Shown one piece after another: positions 25,220-32,796 of a stretch of 34,802 bases of DNA. How positions within the stretch are numbered: position 1 is the first letter of the stretch; each line of letters starts with the position of its first letter. The stretch comes from Candidatus Saccharicenans sp. (GTDB lineage Bacteria; Acidobacteriota; Aminicenantia; Aminicenantales; Saccharicenantaceae): assembly GCA_030018265.1 (NCBI GenBank), contig JASEFX010000002.1, positions 1-34,802 of the forward strand. Reading direction: 5' to 3'. The notes below the pieces were generated by a model. It did not search any database, was not told the origin of the DNA, and was given only the letters and a program-made list of their open reading frames with translations. Position numbers and translations under genes: made by a program.

Positions 25220-26965
25220 CTAAACTCTTCTCGCCTGAAGCATTTTCGCCTGGGTTTCCCCGCCATTCAGACGATAGAGCATCGGCAGCGGCCGGTCGAG
25301 GTTCTCCGTGTATTCAGGCTGATTTTCCCAGCGATAGTTGAGCACGCAGGCATAATCTGAGAAATACTGCCAGCGCTGCCGGTTGATTCCCGTCACCATA
25401 TGGAAATGATTGGCCGGCATTCCCATCTTTACCAGGCTGGCCGTCAGATGTTTGAAAGTGACAAAAGTGTGCGGCCAGGAATAATTCGAAGCCCGGCAGA
25501 CTTCTTCCGCCAGCTGCGGCGGCAGCGAGATGCTTTCGGCTTCATCCTGAATCATCGTAAACATTCCGCTCAGGTCGGAATAAGCCAGCCGCCCGGCCAG
25601 TCCGCTGATCCCGGCCGGCGAAAGATAGCTCACGGAAAAACCAAGCCCCGGGAAATAATATTCAATTGCCTTGAAGAGATAAGCCTCCCGGGCATAATCG
25701 AGAGAAGCCGAGCCGGAATTGTTGCCGTCGATGAAACCCCTCTCCATCCAGATTTCTTTCTCGTAAGGACTCAGGTCTATTTTCAGCTCTCCGGCTTTCT
25801 TTTTTATCTCCCAGGGTTCATAAACTTTGCGAAAATCCATGAAAAGGGTCGGCTGCCCTCCGCTCAGGTAGCAGTAGCAGATCATCGTCAGCAGAGCCTG
25901 TATGTCGTTTTCGGTGGCAAAAGGAATGACGGGTTTCTTCCCTGTGTGGTCCTCGGTGGAGTTAAAAAGAGACTCGGCAATGTCGGCTGTGGTCATCGGA
26001 ATTCCACGACGATCTGAACCCCAGGCTAACTGGCTGGTCCAGCCACCCCCGATGGCGTTAACATCCTTCATATAATTCCTGATGATCAGGTAAAGCGTCA
26101 GTCCCTCATCGAGTTTCTTTTTATCCTCGGCCGAAAGCGCCGGAGGCTTTACCCGGTCGAGTCCGGTAAGGATTGCCTTTTTCGACTCGATGATCTCTTC
26201 GGTGTTGGGGAAAATGCGGTTTTTGAATTTCACGTTAATCACCCAGTCGCGAAGAGCTTTCAGTTCTTCCGGGTCGTAGCCGCCCTTCTTCTGAAGCATG
26301 TCGGCAAACAGTTTCATGGATTCTCTGGTCGATTCCAGGCCGAAAAATTTCCGGGCGGCATGAACGTGATTCAGAGCGGTTTCCATCTGCATCGAATCAG
26401 TATCTATCGAGACAAACCTTCTGCCGCGAAGAGCAATCCGGGCCAGCATGGCATAACCCAGGTCGACGATCTGCTCGGCCGTCTTTTCGTCAAATTCCGG
26501 TTCGAGTCCGGTCTCAGGCATGTTTCCGATGACCATCTGGCAGAGCCTTCCGGTCTGGGCGTAGGCGCCGACCAGGGCGTCGATCCCGACGACCCCGGGC
26601 TTCGGCGCATTGTTTCCCCCGACGCAGGCCAGCGGCGTATCGGGAGGGAAATGGGCGGTCAGAGCCATCGCTGACTTGCCCGGGAAAAACCAGGTGTCGG
26701 GAACGATAAAGATGCCGCCGACTCCGGCTTCCTTCATCTCTCTTGCTCCAGAATCGGCTGTGCTCTCCGTATCCACCAGGTGGGAACAGTAAAAAACATT
26801 CGGAGCGCTTCCGTCAGGAAGGCGCAGACGGCTGGCCAGCAACCGCGCGGTCATCCGGCCTATGTTGAAAGCCCTTCTCCTCGAAATTTCATCAATGCGG
26901 GGGTCACATGGCACAAACACCCCGATGGTGGGACTGGCTGGATTTCTCTTTCCGATAAAGGGCAT
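25220..26965 (-). CDS. fucI: L-fucose isomerase family protein
   Basis: L-fucose isomerase interconverts L-fucose and L-fuculose with Mn2+; members also act on D-arabinose. The 581 residues match the family length (about 590). The middle domain aligns well: WTSQLAWGSDRRGIPMTTAD, then PFATENDIQALLTM with Glu 352, then FMDFRKVYEPWEIK with Asp 377; these two are the metal ligands, 25 residues apart, close to the family's spacing. GNNSGSASLDYA corresponds to the conserved N-S-G-S-A-x-L-D segment. A His in ANHFHMVTG may be the third ligand, but that alignment is less sure. The ATG at 26965 is fixed by an excellent AAGGAGG upstream; a TTG at 26980 is rejected. A near-perfect 26-bp dyad lies 43-68 bases upstream. 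Gene symbol is by family only. Confidence 0.85.
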   Translation of the reverse strand: MPFIGKRNPASPTIGVFVPCDPRIDEISRRRAFNIGRMTARLLASRLRLPDGSAPNVFYCSHLVDTESTADSGAREMKEAGVGGIFIVPDTWFFPGKSAMALTAHFPPDTPLACVGGNNAPKPGVVGIDALVGAYAQTGRLCQMVIGNMPETGLEPEFDEKTAEQIVDLGYAMLARIALRGRRFVSIDTDSMQMETALNHVHAARKFFGLESTRESMKLFADMLQKKGGYDPEELKALRDWVINVKFKNRIFPNTEEIIESKKAILTGLDRVKPPALSAEDKKKLDEGLTLYLIIRNYMKDVNAIGGGWTSQLAWGSDRRGIPMTTADIAESLFNSTEDHTGKKPVIPFATENDIQALLTMICYCYLSGGQPTLFMDFRKVYEPWEIKKKAGELKIDLSPYEKEIWMERGFIDGNNSGSASLDYAREAYLFKAIEYYFPGLGFSVSYLSPAGISGLAGRLAYSDLSGMFTMIQDEAESISLPPQLAEEVCRASNYSWPHTFVTFKHLTASLVKMGMPANHFHMVTGINRQRWQYFSDYACVLNYRWENQPEYTENLDRPLPMLYRLNGGETQAKMLQARRV

Positions 26966-27007
26966 GGCTCCTCCTTTCAAATCAGAAAATTGAGAACATA
27001 AACATAT

Positions 27008-27033
27008 GAATATATGAATAATTTTTCATATAT
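27008..27033. repeat. 26-bp A/T-rich dyad, copy 2 (upstream of fucI)
   Basis: A 9-bp perfect inverted repeat, ATATATGAA (27010-27018) and TTCATATAT (27025-27033), with centre TAATTT. The whole 26 bp differs from 10644-10669 at one base. It is 43-68 bases upstream of the fucI ATG on the minus strand, a position where an operator would be plausible. A shorter, partial ATATGAA repeats just beside it (27004-27010). Confidence 0.8.
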
Positions 27034-27100
27034 TATCTCTCTCCGGAGACCCCGGACGAATATCTCTTTCCATCTATTTTCCCGCGGGGCTTCAGGTCAT

Positions 27101-27110
27101 TGACCGGTCA
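27101..27110. other. 10-bp perfect palindrome between guaA and fucI
   Basis: TGACCGGTCA is a perfect palindrome, embedded in GGTCATTGACCGGTCACGACC. It sits 34-43 bases after the guaA stop on the minus strand. It could contribute to termination or bind a regulator; no T-run follows, so neither is favoured. Confidence 0.4.
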
Positions 27111-27143
27111 CGACCCTTATTCTAAACCAGGCAGCAAATGGTC

Positions 27144-28076
27144 TTAAATGTATTCAATGGTGGCCGGCGGTTTCGGGGTTATTTCATAAGCCACCCTTAC
27201 CACCGAAGGGATTTCCCTGGTTATCCTGTTTGCCAGCCGGGTCAGCACATCCCACGGTACGGGAGTCGGCTGGGCGGTCATGGCATCCTGGCTTTCCACC
27301 GAGCGCACGATGATGATGTGTCCGAACTTCCTACTGCCTTCCTCCACCCCGGTGGCCATGTCGTTCATGAGTACGGCAAAAGCCTGAAACGGCTGCAGCG
27401 GTGACAGCTCTTCTTCGACAATCCTGGTGGCCTTACGCACGAGCTCAACTCTTTCCGGCGTCACCTCGCCGATGATTCTGGTGGCCAGAGCCGGTCCTGG
27501 AAATGGCATCCTTTTGAGTATCAGGTCGGGAAGGCCGAGCGCTTTTCCCACCTCCCGGACTTCGTGCTTGAAAAGGTCTTTAAGCGGCTCGATCACCTTG
27601 AAGCCGAATCCTTTTTCCGGGTCGATCCCGATCTGCTCGAGAATGTTGTGCTGGGTTTTCACTCCGCCCCGCGTTTCGATGATGTCCGCGGCGATAGTTC
27701 CCTGAATGAGATAACGGGCCTTGCTCTTCAGAACCTGACGCCCGAAAACTTTATAAAAAGCGTTGCGGAAAGCCTTCCTTTTTTCTTCCGGGTCGGTTTT
27801 CCCTTTCAGAGCTTCAAAGAACTCATTCCTTGCATCTATTATTTCGATCTCAATTCCGAGGCGGGAGAACACGTTTTTTACTTCCTCCGGCTCTTTCTCT
27901 CTCATGAGACCGTGGTCGATAAAAATAGTTTTAAGCTGCGGTCCGACCGCCCGATGCGCCAGCACCGTGGCCACCGAGCTGTCAACTCCGCCGGAGAGAG
28001 CCGAAATGGCTTTCTGGCTGCCGACGGTTTCTCTGATTTCTTCCACCTGCCGCTCTATGAATTTTTTGACGTCCAT
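27144..28076 (-). CDS. guaA: GMP synthase ATP-pyrophosphatase subunit, stand-alone
   Basis: GMP synthase converts XMP to GMP using ATP and ammonia. In most bacteria one polypeptide carries an N-terminal glutamine amidotransferase. This 310-residue protein starts directly with the ATP pyrophosphatase half: a short helix, then ALSGGVDSSVA (P-loop SGGVDS from residue 28), IDHGLMREKE, and YLIQGTIAADIIE. MPFPGPALATRIIGE and the C-terminal dimerisation segment ending KPPATIEYI complete the synthase core. Length and layout match the archaeal two-subunit type (GuaAb). No amidotransferase gene is in this window; it must lie elsewhere, or free ammonia is used. AGGAGG five bases before the ATG is an excellent ribosome site. 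An inverted repeat overlaps the likely promoter. Confidence 0.94.
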   Translation of the reverse strand: MDVKKFIERQVEEIRETVGSQKAISALSGGVDSSVATVLAHRAVGPQLKTIFIDHGLMREKEPEEVKNVFSRLGIEIEIIDARNEFFEALKGKTDPEEKRKAFRNAFYKVFGRQVLKSKARYLIQGTIAADIIETRGGVKTQHNILEQIGIDPEKGFGFKVIEPLKDLFKHEVREVGKALGLPDLILKRMPFPGPALATRIIGEVTPERVELVRKATRIVEEELSPLQPFQAFAVLMNDMATGVEEGSRKFGHIIIVRSVESQDAMTAQPTPVPWDVLTRLANRITREIPSVVRVAYEITPKPPATIEYI

Positions 28077-28103
28077 GGTCTCCTCCTGTTAACAGGTATA
28101 AAG

Positions 28104-28150
28104 ATAATACAATATCAGGGCAGAATAAGTCCATAAAAAAAATTCTGCCC
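28104..28150 (-). promoter_or_regulatory. Putative guaA promoter overlapped by an inverted repeat
   Basis: On the minus strand TGGACT (28128-28133), an 18-bp gap and TATTAT (28104-28109) could be the guaA promoter. A 9-bp perfect inverted repeat, GGGCAGAAT (28118-28126) and ATTCTGCCC (28142-28150), brackets the -35 element, an arrangement suited to a repressor site. Both calls rest on pattern only. Confidence 0.4.
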
Positions 28151-28212
28151 ATCCTGATTTTGACTGTTGATTTTTTCGAAAAAAAGTTGGATATTTATAT
28201 CAGAGATTTAAA

Positions 28213-28312
28213 GCGAGGAGGGCCTCCATCCAAGGCGTAAGATTTTCCGGAGAAGGACGCCCCCCGAGAGTCCTTCTCCCCTGCCCTCCTCGGGAGGATT
28301 TCCTATATTTTT
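28213..28312 (+). ncRNA. Candidate structured RNA, family unknown
   Basis: An outer 10-bp perfect stem CGAGGAGGGC (28214-28223) with GCCCTCCTCG (28283-28292) encloses an inner 10-bp perfect stem GGAGAAGGAC (28249-28258) with GTCCTTCTCC (28270-28279) capped by an 11-base loop. The 5' side between them is 25 nt, the 3' side only 3 nt. A T-rich stretch, TATTTTTAG, follows near 28305-28313. It lies in the spacer between guaA (minus) and the M20 gene (plus), about 95 bases before the latter's start. It contains none of the SRP, tmRNA, 6S or RNase P hallmarks I know. It could be a free small RNA or a leader element of the M20 gene. Strand is inferred from the T-rich 3' side. Confidence 0.45.
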
Positions 28313-28407
28313 AGTCGCCGTTCTTCGGAAAAATTGAAAAAAATTTTTTCTGCTCCTGCCTTTCAGAAGTAAAATATTCGCTGAATTGAAGCCAGAAGGA
28401 GATAGCG
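28313..28407. other. Remainder of the guaA / M20 spacer
   Basis: The spacer between guaA and the M20 gene (28077-28407) contains the guaA promoter region, the folded RNA candidate, and then this A/T-rich stretch. A TAAAAT near 28370 could be a -10 for the M20 gene, but no fitting -35 is seen. AAGGAG lies just before the M20 start. Confidence 0.4.
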
Positions 28408-29745
28408 ATGAAAAAAACCAGGAGCAAAATTCTTATCCTCATCCTGATAATCCTTGCCGGTAGCATTTTCTCCGCTATGGCCCCATCCGGCCTTCAGAAA
28501 AAACTCCCTCCTTATTACCAGAAAATTTATCAGCTGTCGGAGAAGATTGAGCCAGAGATCATAGCGATCAGGAGGGACATCCACGCCCATCCTGAACTGG
28601 CTTTCCAGGAACATCGCACTGCCGCCATCGTTGCCGACTACTTCCGCCGGCTCGGTCTTGAGGTCAGGACCGGAATCGGAGGCACCGGAGTGCTCGGCGT
28701 GCTGAAAGGCAGCCTGCCCGGACCGGTACTGGCCATGCGGGCGGATATGGATGCTCTGGCGATAACCGAAGAAACCGACCTGCCCTTTGCTTCCAGGCAA
28801 AAGGCTTTCATAAACGGTCGGGAGACAGGGTTGATGCATGCCTGCGGACATGATATCCACACTTCGATTCTGCTGGGCGTGGCCGCAGTTCTCAGCCAGT
28901 TAAAAAAAGAATTGCCCGGCACGGTTCTTTTTGTGGCTCAACCGGCCGAAGAATGGGGAGACGGTGCCCGGAAAATGCTGCAGGATGGAGTTTTCCGCGA
29001 TTACCGTCCGGAAGCCATTTTTGCCTTCCACGTTAACGATACCCTCAAGGCCGGTTATGTCCATTACGTTCCCGGCTATTCAGGCGCCAACTGTGATAGC
29101 TTCTTCCTGACGATTCATTCCGAAGGCTGTCACGGTGCCGACCCTGACCAGTGCGTCGACCCGATTGTCGTCGGCAGCCATATCGTGCTGACTCTTCAGG
29201 CGATGATCAGCCGGGAAATAGACGTTCATGACCACACGGTGATTACCGTCGGCTATTTTCATGCCGGCACGGCCACCAACATCATCCCTGATAAAGCCGA
29301 GCTGCGGGCAACGGTAAGAAGCTACGGCGATGAGCAGAGGAAGATTCTTAAGGAAAAAATTGTCAGGACGATAACCGGTATCTGCGAGTCGCACGGCGCC
29401 CGCTTTGACCTGGATTACCAGTTCGGTACCCCGGCGCTCTACAACCACCCTGAACTCCTCAAAGCCATTTTGCCGACGGCCGAACTGGTTCTCGGCGGAA
29501 AGGATAAAATAATCCAAGACAGGCCGGAAATGGGCGGGGAGGACTTCAGCTACTTTGCCCGGGAATTTCCGGCGGTAATACTGGGACTCGGTGTGGTCCC
29601 GACTCACCTGGAGAAAACTTCGGTCCACTCCCCGACTTTTATTGCTGACGAGAAAGCCATCGTCACCGGGGTCAAGCTGATGTCCTGCATAATTATGGAT
29701 TATTCCCGTCTGCCTGAAAGCCGCAGAATAAAAACGATCAGGTGA
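28408..29745 (+). CDS. M20-family metallo-amidohydrolase with export signal
   Basis: M20D amidohydrolases cleave N-acyl or amide bonds of amino acids and related compounds with a di-metal centre. The 445-residue protein begins with a signal peptide or anchor (KILILILIILAGSIFSAMA), which is unusual for the mostly cytoplasmic family and suggests a periplasmic enzyme. Motifs include RRDIHAHPELAFQE (residues 55-68), RADMDALAI near 111, HACGHDIHTSI with metal ligands Cys 146 and His 148, QPAEE with Glu 181-182, FHV with His 208, and HSPTF near 412. The dimerisation domain lies in the middle. The ATG has AAGGAG upstream. The folded RNA candidate lies about 95 bases before the start. Substrate is not known. 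Confidence 0.93.
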   Translation: MKKTRSKILILILIILAGSIFSAMAPSGLQKKLPPYYQKIYQLSEKIEPEIIAIRRDIHAHPELAFQEHRTAAIVADYFRRLGLEVRTGIGGTGVLGVLKGSLPGPVLAMRADMDALAITEETDLPFASRQKAFINGRETGLMHACGHDIHTSILLGVAAVLSQLKKELPGTVLFVAQPAEEWGDGARKMLQDGVFRDYRPEAIFAFHVNDTLKAGYVHYVPGYSGANCDSFFLTIHSEGCHGADPDQCVDPIVVGSHIVLTLQAMISREIDVHDHTVITVGYFHAGTATNIIPDKAELRATVRSYGDEQRKILKEKIVRTITGICESHGARFDLDYQFGTPALYNHPELLKAILPTAELVLGGKDKIIQDRPEMGGEDFSYFAREFPAVILGLGVVPTHLEKTSVHSPTFIADEKAIVTGVKLMSCIIMDYSRLPESRRIKTIR

Positions 29746-29768
29746 TAAAAGGTTCAGGGAATTTTCTT

Positions 29769-29822
29769 AAGCCAGGCCGAAGGCGCGACTTTCCGACAGA
29801 GCCAGTTGAGCCGGCCAGGCTT
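29769..29822 (+). other. Imperfect hairpin in the spacer after the M20 gene
   Basis: AAGCCAGGCC (29769-29778) and GGCCAGGCTT (29813-29822) pair at nine of ten positions around a 34-base loop. It is 24 bases past the M20 stop. There is no following T-run, so termination is uncertain. The 29823-29960 stretch shows nothing else recognised. Confidence 0.3.
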
Positions 29823-29963
29823 ATGAACTGAAGCAGAGCTTTCATATTAACGAAAGCGCGGGGCAGGTATTTGAAAAAACTTTCAAAAAGTCTTTCGAGA
29901 AATTCCGCCGGAAAATCACAGTGACCTTTTATCACCACATTCAGCAGGAGGCCTCGTTCTGAA

Positions 29964-29992
29964 TTGATAAAAAAACGCGTTGATGGTAAATT
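29964..29992 (+). promoter_or_regulatory. Putative promoter of the tandem phosphohexomutase genes
   Basis: TTGATA (29964-29969), a 17-bp gap and TAAATT (29987-29992) lie about 25 bases before the first ATG. The short leader matches other promoters in this window. Confidence 0.55.
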
Positions 29993-30016
29993 TAGCCTTG
30001 CTGAACTTGATTAAAG

Positions 30017-31363
30017 ATGAAACTTCTTAAACTGAACCTCTCGGGTGTGCGCGGAATTGTTGGTGAAACTCTTACCCCGGAATTGATAATAGATTTTTCC
30101 TCGGCTTTCGGCACGATGCAGCCGCCCGGACCGATCCTTGTCGGTCGTGACCCGCGGAAGTCCGGCCCGATGGTGCAGGAAGCGGTTATATCCGCGCTTC
30201 TTTCCACCGGTCACGAAGTCATAAATCTCGGCATCTGCCCGACTCCGGTCATTCAGTTCCTGGTGAGGCATTACCGGGCGGCGGGAGCCGTTTCGATTAC
30301 TGCCGGACATAACCCGGGCGAATGGAACGCCCTGACCTTCATCAACAGCGAAGGAACCTGGCTCAACGAGTTTCAGGGTTCCGAGCTTCTGGACATTTAT
30401 CATCTTGGCCGGTTTGCTCACAAAAAACTTAAAAAATCACCTCCGGTGATGACCGAACTGAACCCGGAAGAAATTTATTTCTCCTGGCTAAGGCGCAGAA
30501 TCCGGACTGATGAAATCGGTCGTGCCCGGTTTAAGGTGGTCGTGGACCCATGCAACGGCGCCGGCGCGCTTATGGTGAACAAACTGTGTGAAGCTCTCGG
30601 CTGTCAGCTGATAGCCATAAACAACGAGCCTTCCGGCTATTTCCCGCACGACCCGGAACCCCGCCCGAGAAACGCCGGCGAAGTGGCTTCGCTCGTCCGG
30701 GCCACCGGTGCCGACGCCGGATTTCTGCTGAACAGCGACGTCAGCCGGGTGTCGCTGGTGACGGAAACAGGAGAGACCCTGTCTGAAGAATACACTTTCC
30801 CGACAGTCGCCAGTTACTGGCTGAAACAGCACCGGGGACCTGTCGTCACCAACCTGTCCACTTCGAGAATGATAGACGGCGTGGCCGGGAAATTTAACCT
30901 TCCGGTAATAAGAACGAGGGTCGGGCAATCAGCCGTTATCCAGACGATGCTGCAGGAGGATGCGGTGCTGGCCGGTGAGGGAAGCGGCGGTCTGGCTGCC
31001 CGCGAATTCCATCCGGCCTTTGACGGCTTCGTCACCATCGCCCTGGTGCTGGAAATGATGGCCGTCGAGCAGAAGAAACTCTCAGAAATCGTCAGAACTC
31101 TGCCCCGTCTTCACATAGTGAAGGATAAGATTCTTTGCCCGCCCCATCGACTGCACACGCTGGTGACCGAAACCAGAAAACTTTACCCGATGGCACCGGT
31201 CAATTCTCTCGACGGACTTCTGTTTGATCTCAAAGATGTCTGGGTTCAAGTCAGGGCTTCCAGCACCGAGCCGATGATCAGAATAATCGCCGAAAGTCCT
31301 TCGGAACTGAGAGCTCGGGTCGAAGTGGAAAAGGTGGTCGCTTTCCTGAACAGATTGCTTTAA
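30017..31363 (+). CDS. Phosphohexomutase paralog lacking catalytic residues (probable pseudoenzyme)
   Basis: This 448-residue alpha-D-phosphohexomutase homolog keeps all four domains: LSGVRGIVGETLTP at the start, VGRDPRKSG, the sugar-recognition GEGSGG with FHPAFDG, and the phosphate-binding RASSTEPMIRI. It has lost the catalytic centre. The phospho-serine loop T-A-S-H-N-P reads TAGHNP, with Gly 97 (GGA at 30305). The metal loop D-x-D-x-D-R reads NSDVSR (239-244), keeping only the middle Asp 241 and Arg 244. The frame is intact, and an active-looking paralog starts 10 bases after its stop. Retained binding loops but no Ser or metal site suggest a regulatory or heteromeric partner; that is inference. 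No clear ribosome site precedes the ATG. Confidence 0.9.
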   Translation: MKLLKLNLSGVRGIVGETLTPELIIDFSSAFGTMQPPGPILVGRDPRKSGPMVQEAVISALLSTGHEVINLGICPTPVIQFLVRHYRAAGAVSITAGHNPGEWNALTFINSEGTWLNEFQGSELLDIYHLGRFAHKKLKKSPPVMTELNPEEIYFSWLRRRIRTDEIGRARFKVVVDPCNGAGALMVNKLCEALGCQLIAINNEPSGYFPHDPEPRPRNAGEVASLVRATGADAGFLLNSDVSRVSLVTETGETLSEEYTFPTVASYWLKQHRGPVVTNLSTSRMIDGVAGKFNLPVIRTRVGQSAVIQTMLQEDAVLAGEGSGGLAAREFHPAFDGFVTIALVLEMMAVEQKKLSEIVRTLPRLHIVKDKILCPPHRLHTLVTETRKLYPMAPVNSLDGLLFDLKDVWVQVRASSTEPMIRIIAESPSELRARVEVEKVVAFLNRLL

Positions 31364-31373
31364 GAAAAAAAAA

Positions 31374-32741
31374 ATGAAAAGAAGACTTCCGTTAAAAGTC
31401 AGCGTCTCCGGCGTCAGAGGTATAGTCGGAGAAAGCCTGACGCCGCAGATTGCCGCCAGGTTTGCCTCCGCCTTCGGAACCTACCTCGGACCGGGAACTT
31501 TTTTAATCGGACAGGACACAAGACCTTCGGGCACGATGCTGAAAAAAGCCGTTCTCAGCGGCCTGCTGGCCACCGGCTGCCAGCCGGTTGAGGTGGGTGT
31601 TCTGCCGATCCCGACCATCCTCTTCCTCACGCGGGAAAAGCAGGCCCGCGGAGCGGTGGTGGTTACAGCCAGCCACAACCCGCCTGAATGGAACGGACTT
31701 AAATTTATCGGCCCGGAAGGGATATATCTTCGCCATTCTCAGGTGGAGGAATTTCTCGATATTTTCCATCAGGGAGAATTTACCCTGGCCCCGGCCGAAA
31801 GAATTAAAAGCCCGCTCCAGGAAAAGAACGCCGGAGAACTTCATCTGGAAAGAATTCTCTCGAAAATAAAAGTTAAAAGCATCCGCCGTTGTCGGTTCCG
31901 GGTGGTAGTCGATTGCGCCAACGGCGCCGGAGCGGTGCTTATCCCTCGACTTCTACAGGAACTCGGATGCGAGACCCTTCTCCTTAACACTGACATCGGA
32001 GGCGAATTCGCCCATCAATCCGAGCCTGTCCCGGAAAATCTCGGGGAACTCTGCCGCCGGGTTAAAGAATTCCGGGCTGACCTCGGGCTGGCTCAGGATG
32101 TTGATGCCGACCGGCTGGCGCTTGTGGACGAAAAAGGGCGGCCGCTGGGTGAAGACCTTACGCTGTCTCTCGCGGTTGCCCACGTTTTAAGAAAAAAGCG
32201 AGGGCCAGTCGCTGTCAACCTCTCCGCCTCAATGGCGATTGACGATCTGGCGGCCAGATATCGCGTTCCGGTAATCCGGACAAAAATAGGGGAAATAAAC
32301 GTGGTCGAAGCGATGCTGGAAAATGGAGCGGTGATTGGCGGTGAAGGCAACGGCGGTGTTATCTGGCCAGAAGTCCATCCGTGTCGAGATTCGCTCGCAG
32401 CCAGCGGTTTGATCCTGGAAATGCTGGCCGAAAGCCGGCAGCCCCTGTCGTCTCTGGCTGCTGAATTCAAGCGATACTATCTGATCAAAGAAAAGCTCGA
32501 ATGTCCGGCCGAGGTGGCTTTCAGGGCGGTGGTGGAACTCAGGCGAAGGTATCGGGCTGAGCGCCTCTCGACCCTCGACGGTTTGAAAATCAGCCGGGAA
32601 GATTCCTGGGTGCACATCAGGCCCTCGAACACCGAACCGATTATCAGGTTGATGGCCGAATCCAGGTCGGCTGCCCGCAGCCGGCGGTTGATCGAAAAGT
32701 TTAAGAAGGAAATCAAAGACACAATCAAAAAATTCCGCTGA
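31374..32741 (+). CDS. Phosphomannomutase / phosphoglucosamine mutase family protein
   Basis: This 455-residue phosphohexomutase moves phosphate between C1 and C6 of a hexose (mannose, glucose or glucosamine phosphate), feeding nucleotide-sugar or peptidoglycan precursor synthesis. Its catalytic site is complete: TASHNPPEWNG with phospho-Ser 100, metal loop DVDADR (242-247), sugar loop GEGNGGVIWPEVHP, and phosphate loop RPSNTEPIIR. It is about 10 bases downstream of the degenerate paralog, probably on one transcript, and the two are clearly related over their full length. No Shine-Dalgarno is visible, only an A-rich stretch. GlmM versus ManB specificity cannot be decided by eye. A 14-bp palindrome lies 15-28 bases past its stop. 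Confidence 0.93.
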   Translation: MKRRLPLKVSVSGVRGIVGESLTPQIAARFASAFGTYLGPGTFLIGQDTRPSGTMLKKAVLSGLLATGCQPVEVGVLPIPTILFLTREKQARGAVVVTASHNPPEWNGLKFIGPEGIYLRHSQVEEFLDIFHQGEFTLAPAERIKSPLQEKNAGELHLERILSKIKVKSIRRCRFRVVVDCANGAGAVLIPRLLQELGCETLLLNTDIGGEFAHQSEPVPENLGELCRRVKEFRADLGLAQDVDADRLALVDEKGRPLGEDLTLSLAVAHVLRKKRGPVAVNLSASMAIDDLAARYRVPVIRTKIGEINVVEAMLENGAVIGGEGNGGVIWPEVHPCRDSLAASGLILEMLAESRQPLSSLAAEFKRYYLIKEKLECPAEVAFRAVVELRRRYRAERLSTLDGLKISREDSWVHIRPSNTEPIIRLMAESRSAARSRRLIEKFKKEIKDTIKKFR

Positions 32742-32755
32742 TTCTTATGCTCTGT

Positions 32756-32769
32756 CTTCAAGCTTGAAG
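32756..32769. promoter_or_regulatory. 14-bp perfect palindrome before the GH38 gene
   Basis: CTTCAAGCTTGAAG is perfectly palindromic. It sits 28-41 bases before the GH38 ATG and 15 bases after the mutase stop. It may be an operator or a short terminator-like hairpin; no T-run follows. Confidence 0.35.
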
Positions 32770-32796
32770 CATAGATAAAAAATCAGAGGGCAAAAG

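Noticed and set aside
26966-26980. TTG start for the fucose isomerase
   Set aside because: AAGGAGG falls inside that extension and is correctly spaced for the ATG at 26965.
28213-28312. SRP, 6S RNA or known riboswitch identity for the folded RNA
   Set aside because: The hallmark GGAAGG-type SRP loop, the 6S bubble and length, and known aptamer motifs are absent.
29738-29938. 66-codon minus-strand frame after the M20 gene
   Set aside because: It overlaps the end of the M20 gene and has no ribosome site or recognisable motif.
30017-31363. Calling the first phosphohexomutase paralog a pseudogene
   Set aside because: The frame is uninterrupted, all four domains remain and several binding loops are conserved, so decay is not apparent.
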